This document shows, piece by piece, positions 8,396 to 15,397 of a stretch of DNA of 64,000 bases. A program made the position numbers and the translations under genes. The DNA is from Phenylobacterium sp. (GTDB lineage: Bacteria; Pseudomonadota; Alphaproteobacteria; Caulobacterales; Caulobacteraceae): NCBI RefSeq assembly GCF_016124325.1, contig NZ_WGNY01000041.1:35627-99626 (forward strand), in the 5' to 3' direction. Every line of letters starts with the position of its first letter. The first letter of the stretch is position 1. The notes under the pieces were generated by a model. That model was not told the origin of the DNA. It was given only the letters and a program-made list of their open reading frames with translations, and ran no database searches.

Positions 8396-10234
8396 TCAAT
8401 CCGTCGGATAGATCTTGACGCTCTTGGCCACCGAGTCGGCCACGTGCTCCTTGGTGATCACCCCGGCCACGTCCTCGCCGCGCGGCACGCCGCGCCCGCG
8501 CACGACCACGGCCATGATCGAATCCTTGCGCCACATGCGGTTGATGACGTCGAAGACGATGGCGTCCTCGCCCACCACGGTGAAGTCGCGGCTGGCCACC
8601 TCGCCCAGGGTGACGCCGGTGTTGGCCTCGGTCAGGCCACGGCGCAGGCCGGTGTTCACGCGGATCACGCCGTAGAGCCGGTCCTTGTGGGTGACCACCA
8701 CATAGCGCAGCCGCCCCTCGCGCTCGTGCTGGCGCAGGAACGCGTCGAAGCTCGCCTCCATGGGCAGGACCAGCACGTCGGGGTCCATCACCTCGGCGGC
8801 GCGGCGCACCAGGAACATGTTGGCGTGGCGGGCCTTGGGGATCGCCTGGCCCCGGCGCACCAGCTTCAGCGTGTAGATGGTCTCCGCCGACAGCACCCGG
8901 CGCGCGCCCACGCTCATCGCCACCGCCACGATCATCGGCATGATGATGTCGTAGCTCAGCGTCATTTCGAAGATCATCACCACGGCGGTCATCACCGCCC
9001 CGGTTCCGCCGCCGACCATCGCGCCCATGCCCACCATGGCGAAGGCCGGCACGCTCAACCCGATCGGGAAGCCGAACTGGTCGAGCAGGGCCGCGAACCC
9101 GCCGCCCAGCGCCGCTCCCATGAACAGCGAGGGCGAGAAGACCCCGCCCGACGAGCCGGATCCCAGGCTGAGCGAGGTGGCCAGCAGCTTCAGCACGAAC
9201 AGCAGGCCCAGCAGCCAGGCCAGCGTCATCTTGCCGGTCAGGATCGCGTCGATGGTGCCGTAGCCGACGCCGTCGACGTAGTACTCGCCGAAGACCAGGA
9301 ACAGGACGTACATCATCACGCCCAGGAGCAGCATGCCCAGGATGTGGCGCAGGAAGCGCGACGGCATCCGGTCGAACAGGTCCTCGAAGAAGTGCAGGCC
9401 GTGGATGAAGCCCGCCGCGGCCGCCCCGGTCAGCCCGCCCAGCAGGGCGTAGAGCGCCAGCACCACGATCCCGTCCGCGCCCAGCGCCATGGGCGCCAGC
9501 GGCGGCACCTGGAAGGCCGGCTGGTCGCCGATGAACCAGCGCCCGATGAACGTCGCCGCCCCGGTCGCGATCGCCACCGGCAGGAAGCTCGTCACCCCCA
9601 CCTCGGGCAGCATCAGCTCGATGGCGAACATCACCCCGCCGATGGGGGTGTTGAAGGTGGCCGCGATGCCCGCGCCCGCGCCGGCCGCCACCAGGGCGAT
9701 GCGTTGGCCCGCCGGCATGCGGATGATCTGGCCCAGGGTCGAGCCCAGCGCCGAGCCGATCTGGATGATCGGCCCTTCGCGGCCCACCGACGCCCCGGTC
9801 CCGATCGCCACCGCCGAGGCCAGCGACTTCACCACCGCCACCACCGGGCGGATCACCCCGCCCTTGTAGTAGATGGCGTCCATCACCTCGGGCACGCCGT
9901 GGCCCTTGGCCTCGGGCGCGAAGTTGACCACCAGGAAGGTGACGATCACCCCGCCCACCACCGGGACCAGGATCACCCACGGGCCCCAGGGCGCCGCGGC
10001 GGTGAAGACGTTGGCGTCGTAGTCGAAGCTCAGCCGCCCGGAGAAGGCGATGTTGTGGACGAGGCCGATCAGGTCGCGGAAGCCCACGGCGCCGAAGCCG
10101 GTCACCACGCCGACTATCAGGGCGAGGAACACCAGCGTCATCAGCGGCAGCCGCTGCTTCTCCTCCAGCTCCACGACGCTCTTCGTGCGTTCCGGGAAGA
10201 GCGATCCGCGAAGCCTGGCGCCGAGAGAGGTCAC
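8396..10234 (-). CDS. ClC-family chloride channel/transporter with CBS pair
   Basis: The protein has 612 residues. The three anion-pathway motifs of ClC proteins are visible: GHGVPEV, GREGPIIQIG (with the gating Glu) and GGVFSPSLF. The C-terminal ~160 residues from VMDPDVLVLP onward form two CBS domains, which usually bind adenine nucleotides. In E. coli ClC the proton-path Glu203 lies in an IIEEM segment; here it reads AIELM, with Leu, as in channel-type members, so coupled H+ exchange is doubtful. The GTG at 10234 is preferred over the track start because GGGAGGA sits just upstream. It lies in the inner membrane. Confidence 0.92.
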   Translation of the reverse strand: MTSLGARLRGSLFPERTKSVVELEEKQRLPLMTLVFLALIVGVVTGFGAVGFRDLIGLVHNIAFSGRLSFDYDANVFTAAAPWGPWVILVPVVGGVIVTFLVVNFAPEAKGHGVPEVMDAIYYKGGVIRPVVAVVKSLASAVAIGTGASVGREGPIIQIGSALGSTLGQIIRMPAGQRIALVAAGAGAGIAATFNTPIGGVMFAIELMLPEVGVTSFLPVAIATGAATFIGRWFIGDQPAFQVPPLAPMALGADGIVVLALYALLGGLTGAAAAGFIHGLHFFEDLFDRMPSRFLRHILGMLLLGVMMYVLFLVFGEYYVDGVGYGTIDAILTGKMTLAWLLGLLFVLKLLATSLSLGSGSSGGVFSPSLFMGAALGGGFAALLDQFGFPIGLSVPAFAMVGMGAMVGGGTGAVMTAVVMIFEMTLSYDIIMPMIVAVAMSVGARRVLSAETIYTLKLVRRGQAIPKARHANMFLVRRAAEVMDPDVLVLPMEASFDAFLRQHEREGRLRYVVVTHKDRLYGVIRVNTGLRRGLTEANTGVTLGEVASRDFTVVGEDAIVFDVINRMWRKDSIMAVVVRGRGVPRGEDVAGVITKEHVADSVAKSVKIYPTD

Positions 10235-10476
10235 GCCGCGTCCTCCCGGATGTCTTCCGCGGCGCCCATCGCCGCGCGCAACGCAAAGCACCCGAAGTCA
10301 GCAGGGTGCGCCTCGATCATCTCCCGAGTCACGCCTCGTTCCGTTTCATCGCAGGGCCGGACGCCCGGCCATGAGGGCCGGACCACGCCGATGCGTAGCC
10401 ATTAGCTCGTACCGCGATGTTTGTGGAGGGGCGCCCCTGCGGCAGGCCAGCGCGTCCCGGCGCGCGCGGCCGCCGC

Positions 10477-11151
10477 TCAGCCCACCCCGTGCGCCTCGGC
10501 CTTGGCCACGCCGTCCCGGACGATCCGCAGCAGCGGGTTGGGCCGGGGCTCGCCCACCTTGGTCAGGCGGTTGCGGTCGATGTGGTGGAAGGGCTCGTCC
10601 CGCCCGCGCACCTGCAGCACCGTGTCGGACACGTAGCTCCAGGTCCCGTCGTCGTGGAAGGTGACGTCCAGCGTGTAGGCGTCGGTGCGGAACGCCCACT
10701 CCAGGAAGTCGGTCGAGCAGATGCCGTAGCCCGGCCCGCCGCGTTCGGCCCGCACCTTGATCGTGTCGGCGTCCGCCGCCGCCTGGCCGCTCGCCAGCGC
10801 GTTCTGGCCGCGCGGGATGGTCAGGGTCTGCATCACCAGCCCGGTGGCCGGCTCCCACAGCCAGTAGCCGATCTGGTCGTGGAAAGTGGTGTCCTCGTCG
10901 GTGGAGACCACGTGCACGTGGTAGCGCAGGCCGTAGAGGATCTGCGGGCCGTTGGGCTGCGGGTCGATCGGCTGCATCTCGATGCGCTCGAGGTACGTCC
11001 GGCGCTCGGGCCCTTCGGCCTTGGGGTTCACGTCGACGCCCTTCCGCCCCTCCCAGACGCCCGCCAGCCGGCGCAGCGGCCCCAGGTTGGCCAGGGTGTC
11101 GGGATCGACGTCCTCCGGCTCGGTGAAGATGTCGTCGGGAAAGTCGTGCAT
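10477..11151 (-). CDS. Nitrobindin-like heme-binding beta-barrel protein (DUF1794/FABP-like)
   Basis: The protein has 224 residues. LRRLAGVWEGRKGVD matches the GxWxGxG-type opening of the nitrobindin/FABP-like barrel, and alternating beta strands (YLERIEMQPIDPQPNG, YGLRYHVHVVS, DQIGYWLWEPATGLVMQTL) fill the rest. Family members bind ferric heme and handle nitric oxide or peroxynitrite; that role is inferred here. The HIDRN segment near the end may supply a His ligand. The ATG at 11151 has a GGGGGG purine run at good distance, better than the upstream TTG. It is followed by 242 bases containing the ClC promoter. Confidence 0.75.
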   Translation of the reverse strand: MHDFPDDIFTEPEDVDPDTLANLGPLRRLAGVWEGRKGVDVNPKAEGPERRTYLERIEMQPIDPQPNGPQILYGLRYHVHVVSTDEDTTFHDQIGYWLWEPATGLVMQTLTIPRGQNALASGQAAADADTIKVRAERGGPGYGICSTDFLEWAFRTDAYTLDVTFHDDGTWSYVSDTVLQVRGRDEPFHHIDRNRLTKVGEPRPNPLLRIVRDGVAKAEAHGVG

Positions 11152-11229
11152 CTCGCCCCCCAAATGGCCGCATGGCCGGCCCGTCGATTTCCGGTTAGCG
11201 CGTTCCGCGCCGCGCGCAAGCCCGCGCCG

Positions 11230-11886
11230 TCAGCCGGCGAGCCCCGGGAACAGCGCCCGCAGGCTCGTGACCATCATCTCCACCGCGATGGCCGCCAGGA
11301 TCATGCCCATCAGCCGCCTGGCGATGGCGGTCACCCTAGGGGACAGTCGTCGCCCGATCATCGGCGCGGCGAACAGCGAGACGCCCAGCAGAGCCAGGAA
11401 GGCGACGAGGCCCGCCGCCAGCCCGGCCAGCTGGTGCTGCGCCATCGCCGTCTGGCCGAACACCACCAGGGTGGCGATGGTCCCGGGGCCCACCAGCAGC
11501 GGCATTGTGAGGGGATAGACCGCCACGTCCGGGCCGGCCCCGCCCGCGCCATCGTCGTCGGCGGCCATCTCCTGGTCGGTGGGCTTGTGCTGGGTGCTCG
11601 CGCCCCCGTGCAGCATGTCGAGCGCGATCAGCAGCACCAGCAGGCCGCCGGCCAGCCGGAAGTCGTCGACGGTGATGCCGAAGAAGCCGAGGATCGCTCC
11701 ACCCGCCAGCGCCGAGACCGCGCAGCCGATGGTCACGCCCGCCAGGGCGACCCCGGCGATCCGCCGCTGCTGCGCCTCGGTGCAGCCCTCCGTCAGCGAC
11801 AGGAAGACCGGGATGTTGGCGATCGGGTTCATGATCGCGAACAGCGCCGCGAACACCTTGATCGCGAAGGCGAGGTCCAGCGCCAT
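11230..11886 (-). CDS. MarC family integral membrane protein
   Basis: The protein has 218 residues with six predicted membrane spans and family signatures ALFAIMNPIANIPVFLSLT near the N-terminus and MPLLVGPGTIATLVVF in the middle. MarC/UPF0056 proteins are inner-membrane proteins of uncertain function, once and probably wrongly linked to multiple antibiotic resistance. An acidic-rich cytoplasmic loop (MAADDDGAGG) separates the two halves. The start is the ATG preceded by GGGGGAG, not the track's upstream codon. It lies downstream of rpoH on the same strand but beyond that gene's terminator. Confidence 0.88.
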   Translation of the reverse strand: MALDLAFAIKVFAALFAIMNPIANIPVFLSLTEGCTEAQQRRIAGVALAGVTIGCAVSALAGGAILGFFGITVDDFRLAGGLLVLLIALDMLHGGASTQHKPTDQEMAADDDGAGGAGPDVAVYPLTMPLLVGPGTIATLVVFGQTAMAQHQLAGLAAGLVAFLALLGVSLFAAPMIGRRLSPRVTAIARRLMGMILAAIAVEMMVTSLRALFPGLAG

Positions 11887-11969
11887 CGGCTCCCCCTTGT
11901 CGGCCGCACGTCCCGCCAAGACGAGGCGATCCGGCCGCGGGGGTCAACTCGCGCGGGATCCGACCCGAC

Positions 11970-12002
11970 AAAAAGGCGGCCGGAGCTTTCGCCCCGGCCG
12001 CC
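11970..12002 (-). terminator. rpoH terminator
   Basis: On the minus strand GGCGGCCGG and CCGGCCGCC pair around a ten-base loop, and five T's follow. It lies 29 bases past the rpoH stop and separates it from marC. Confidence 0.85.
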
Positions 12003-12031
12003 GGTCTTCGTGTTCGCTGCGTCGGCGCGGC

Positions 12032-12919
12032 TTAGGCGTCGACGAGATTCCGTTCGGCCGCCGCCGCCCGCATGGACTTCTGCAGCTTCTCGAAGGCGCG
12101 CACCTCGATCTGGCGCACGCGCTCGCGGCTGACGCCGTACTCGCTGGCCAGTTCCTCCAGCGTGGTCGGCTCGTCCTTCAGGCGCCGCTCCGTGAGGATG
12201 TGGCGCTCGCGGTCGGTGAGCTCGGTCATCGCCTCTTCCAGCAGGCTCATGCGCAGATTGCGCTCCTGGGTGTCGGCGATCACCGTCTCCTGGCTGGGGG
12301 TCTCGTCGTCGACCAGCCAGTCCTGCCATTCGCTCTCGCCGTCCGAACGCAGCGGGGCGTTCAGGCTGGCGTCGCCGCCGGAGAGGCGGCGGTTCATGCT
12401 GACGACTTCCTCGTCCAGCACGCCCAGCTTGGTGGCGATCTGGCTCACCTGGTCGGGGCGCAGGTCGCCTTCCTGCAGGGCGGCGATCTCGGACTTCGCC
12501 TTGCGCAGGTTGAAGAACAGCTTCTTCTGCGCCGCGGTGGTGCCCATCTTCACGAGCGACCAGCTGCGCAGGATGTATTCCTGGATCGAGGCGCGGATCC
12601 ACCACATGGCGTAGGTCGCCAGGCGGAAGCCCTTGTCCGGGTCGAACTTCTTCACCGCCTGCATCAGCCCGACGTTGCCTTCGGAGATGACCTCGCCGAT
12701 CGGCAGGCCATAGCCGCGGTAGCCCATGGCGATCTTCGCCACGAGGCGCAGGTGGCTGGTGACCAGCTGGTGGGCGGCCTCGGGGTCCTGATGCTCCTGC
12801 CAGGCCTTGGCGAGCATGAACTCCTGGTCCTTGCCCAGCATCGGGAACTTGCGGATTTCCGCCAGGTAGCGGCTGAGACCGCCTTCCGGCGTCATGACGG
12901 CGAGCGCGTTGGCGGCCAT
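12032..12919 (-). CDS. rpoH: RNA polymerase heat-shock sigma factor (sigma-32)
   Basis: The protein has 295 residues, the usual alphaproteobacterial RpoH length. Region 2 carries HLRLVAKIAMGYRGYGLP and the -10 recognition/melting segment GFRLATYAMWWIRASIQEYIL. The RpoH-box segment QKKLFFNLRK follows and distinguishes it from other sigma-70 members. Region 4 has EYGVSRERVRQIEVRAFEKLQ. It directs core polymerase to chaperone and protease promoters. The ATG at 12919 follows GGGGA and gives MAANALAVM; the track ORF extends too far upstream. Downstream is its own terminator. Confidence 0.97.
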   Translation of the reverse strand: MAANALAVMTPEGGLSRYLAEIRKFPMLGKDQEFMLAKAWQEHQDPEAAHQLVTSHLRLVAKIAMGYRGYGLPIGEVISEGNVGLMQAVKKFDPDKGFRLATYAMWWIRASIQEYILRSWSLVKMGTTAAQKKLFFNLRKAKSEIAALQEGDLRPDQVSQIATKLGVLDEEVVSMNRRLSGGDASLNAPLRSDGESEWQDWLVDDETPSQETVIADTQERNLRMSLLEEAMTELTDRERHILTERRLKDEPTTLEELASEYGVSRERVRQIEVRAFEKLQKSMRAAAAERNLVDA

Positions 12920-13286
12920 GCGACTATCCCCTGTACTCGTGTTCCAACTCTCCGGGCTGTTCGGGCCGCGCCCACGCTGACTGTCGCTCTGCGACGCGTG
13001 CGCTGACGGCGAACTCATCCCCACAACTCTCAGATAGGTATCCGGTTGCGGTGACGGTAGGCCGCCAGGGAGGTTGCGGCCCGAAAAAGTCCGACTGCTA
13101 TGGTCGGGATTTTTACAGTGCTTAGATGGCGCCAACAAGGCGCCGTTTCTCATAGGTGCGATAGGCTTCCTGCATGCGGCGCAGGGCCGGGCGTGGGCCG
13201 ACACGCGTCGCCTTGTCGGAACCCGGCGGTGTCGTTCGTCCTCGGGTCGGAAGTCCGTCATCCGCCGCGAGCAACAGGAGCACCCA
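12920..13286. other. Intergenic region between divergent rpoH and VOC genes
   Basis: These 367 bases must carry the rpoH promoter (leftward) and the promoter of the VOC gene (rightward). I could not place -35/-10 elements or a sigma-32 box with confidence. A small CCGAC/GTCGG hairpin flanked by A- and T-runs lies near 13084-13117. Confidence 0.5.
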
Positions 13287-13754
13287 ATGACCCCCTTCGT
13301 CACCTGCCTATGGTTCGACCGCGAGGCCGAGGAGGCCGCCAACTTCTACGCCTCGATCTTCCCGAACTCGAAGGTTGGCCGGGTCACGCCCTATCCGGCC
13401 GATGCGCCGGGCGGTCAGGCCGGCCAGACCATGACGGTCGAGTTCGAGCTGAACGGCCAGAGGTTCGTCGGGCTGAACGGCGGCCCGCTCTTCAAGTTCA
13501 ACGAAGCCATCTCGATCCAGGTCCCCTGCGAAAGCCAGGCCGAGATCGACCGCCTTTGGGCCGCGCTCACCGCGGACGGGGGCGAGGAGAGCGTCTGCGG
13601 CTGGTGCAAGGACCGCTTCGGCCTGTCCTGGCAGGTGGCGCCGGCGATCATGCCGGACTTGCTGAGCGGTCCGCGCGCCGCCGAGGTGATGGCCGCCTTC
13701 ATGCAGATGCGGAAGTTCGATCTCGCCGCGGTGGAGGCCGCGGCGGCCAGCTAG
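13287..13754 (+). CDS. VOC (glyoxalase-fold) family protein, PhnB/DUF1338-neighbour type
   Basis: The protein has 155 residues. TCLWFDREAEEAANFYASIFPNSK and NGGPLFKFNEAISIQVPC are typical of the PF06983-like '3-demethylubiquinone methyltransferase' branch of the vicinal-oxygen-chelate superfamily; the name is historical and no methyltransferase fold is present. CGWCKDRFGLSWQV is the conserved second-half strand. Members are small cytosolic dimers, often metal-dependent; the substrate is unknown. An ideal CAGGAG ribosome-binding site precedes the ATG. It seems to be a single-gene unit convergent with the MFS gene. Confidence 0.85.
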   Translation: MTPFVTCLWFDREAEEAANFYASIFPNSKVGRVTPYPADAPGGQAGQTMTVEFELNGQRFVGLNGGPLFKFNEAISIQVPCESQAEIDRLWAALTADGGEESVCGWCKDRFGLSWQVAPAIMPDLLSGPRAAEVMAAFMQMRKFDLAAVEAAAAS

Positions 13755-13815
13755 AGCCTTCCCGGATCGGGTGGGATCATCCGATCCGGACCAGAAGGCT
13801 CCATCTTCATGGGCC

Positions 13816-15132
13816 CTAGCTCCGCTTGTTCGTCTCCGACAGCAGGAACACCGAGACGAACGAGATCAGGCTGAGCACCACCATGTAGCCCGAGATCGCC
13901 AGCGAGGTGTGGAACTTCTCCAGCAGCGCCACGGCGATCATCGGGGCGAACCCGCCCGCCGCGATCGCGCCGAGCTGGTAGCCCATCGAGGCGCCGGAAT
14001 AGCGCAGCTCCACCGAGAACATCTCGGCGAACAGCGCCGCCTGGGGCCCGTACATCAGGTTCAGCAGGATCAGGCCGATGGCGATGGCGGTCAGCATGAG
14101 GCCGAAGCTGGCGGTGTCGACCATCAGGAAGAACGGGACCGCCCAGGCCGCCGAGAGCAGCGCGCCCAGCATGAACACCCCGCGCCGCCCGTAGCGGTCC
14201 GACAGCGAGGCCGCGAAGGGCAGGCTGGGCGCCGAGATCAGGCTGCCCAGCAGCACCGCCCACAGCACCGTCGATTTCTCCAGGTGGAGGTGGGTGGTCG
14301 CGTACGAAACCACATAGGTGATGATGATGTAGAAGCAGCCGTTCGAGGCCACGAAGGCGCCGGCCGCCAGCAGGATCTCGCGCGGATGCTGGGTCAGCGC
14401 CTGCAGGATCGGCGAGCGGTTGCGTCGCGCCTCGGCCGCCTGGCGTTCCTCCTCGGCGTCGGCCAGGGCCTTGAACTCCGGCGTGTCCTCCAGCTTGAGC
14501 TGGACGTAGAGGGCCAGGCCCACCAGGGCGATCGAGGCCACGAACGGCGCGCGCCAGCCCCAGGCCTGGAAGGCCTCGGGGTCCACCCAGTCGGCCATCA
14601 GCAGGAACACGAGGTTGGCCAGCACCACCCCGGCCGGCACGCCCAGCTGGGCGAAGCTGCCGTAGAAGCCGCGCTGGCCGGGCGGGGCGCTCTCGATGGC
14701 GAGCAGGGCCGCCCCGCCCCACTGGCCGCCCACCGCCAGCCCCTGGGCGAAGCGCAGCACGATCAGGATGATGGGGGCGAACACGCCGAGCGTGGCGTAG
14801 CCGGGCAGCAGGCCCACCAGGGTGGTGGCCCCGCCCATCAGCAGCATCGCCGTCACCAGCGCCTTCTTGCGCCCCATCCTGTCGCCGAAATGCCCGAACA
14901 GCACCCCGCCCACCGGCCGGGCGATGAACCCCACGGCGAAGGTGGAGAACGAGGCCAGGGTCGCCACCATCGGCGGCAGGTCGGCGGAGAAGAAGAGCCT
15001 GGGGAAAACGAGGGCCGCGGCCGTCCCGTAGATGAAGAAGTCGTACCACTCGATACTGGACGCGGCGAGCGCGGTCAGCGCCACGCGGGCGGTGGAATTC
15101 TCGCGCGCGGGCGCGGCGGCCGATGTGGTCAA
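13816..15132 (-). CDS. MFS transporter, metabolite:H+ symporter (ShiA/ProP-like)
   Basis: The protein has 438 residues and twelve membrane spans. The signatures SSIEWYDFFIYGTAAALVF, ARPVGGVLFGHFGDRMGRKK and the second-half DRYGRRGVFMLGAL mark the metabolite:H+ symporter subfamily, which imports shikimate, alpha-ketoglutarate, proline/betaine or dicarboxylates. The cytoplasmic loop with KLEDTPEFKAL is also typical. The start is TTG, supported by GGGGAGGAAA six bases upstream; no ATG fits better. Substrate cannot be predicted. Confidence 0.88.
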   Translation of the reverse strand: MTTSAAAPARENSTARVALTALAASSIEWYDFFIYGTAAALVFPRLFFSADLPPMVATLASFSTFAVGFIARPVGGVLFGHFGDRMGRKKALVTAMLLMGGATTLVGLLPGYATLGVFAPIILIVLRFAQGLAVGGQWGGAALLAIESAPPGQRGFYGSFAQLGVPAGVVLANLVFLLMADWVDPEAFQAWGWRAPFVASIALVGLALYVQLKLEDTPEFKALADAEEERQAAEARRNRSPILQALTQHPREILLAAGAFVASNGCFYIIITYVVSYATTHLHLEKSTVLWAVLLGSLISAPSLPFAASLSDRYGRRGVFMLGALLSAAWAVPFFLMVDTASFGLMLTAIAIGLILLNLMYGPQAALFAEMFSVELRYSGASMGYQLGAIAAGGFAPMIAVALLEKFHTSLAISGYMVVLSLISFVSVFLLSETNKRS

Positions 15133-15259
15133 AACGCTTTCCTCCCCGGCGCGCTTGGATCGCGCGCTTCCTTCCCCAAGGTCCGGCCACTATGGCACGG
15201 TTGGCGGGGCCGGGTGTGACCATACCGAAATTTCGTCGGGCGGGGCCGCCTCCAGCGGT

Positions 15260-15300
15260 GTCATCCCGGTTTCGGCAAAGCCGAAGACCGGGACCCATGG
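15260..15300. repeat. REP-like palindrome, copy A
   Basis: GTCATCCCGGTTTCGGC-AAA-GCCGAAGACCGGGACCC forms a long imperfect hairpin. The same core with a variable central part recurs at 18329, 21428 and 21531, with a shorter relative at 24554, always between genes. This is a dispersed palindromic repeat family. Confidence 0.8.
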
Positions 15301-15397
15301 ACCTCGGCCCGCCCGGACCACCCGGCCGCCTGGCTCTTGCCGAGCACCTGAAAAGCGGCAAGGTTGAGCTAGTTCTTTCTGTGGAGCTGAAGTTGCG

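Noticed and set aside
6858-10405. Very long ORFs of 1142 aa (minus) and 954 aa (plus)
   Set aside because: They span the lipoprotein, CDF and ClC genes out of frame and have shadow composition (His/Asp/Arg-rich).
13080-13117. Small CCGAC/GTCGG hairpin with A/T flanks as terminator
   Set aside because: Five-bp stem only, and it lies upstream of both neighbouring genes, where a terminator has no obvious role.
12920-13286. Sigma-32 promoter of rpoH
   Set aside because: No CTTG...CCCCAT-like pair at suitable spacing could be assigned with confidence.
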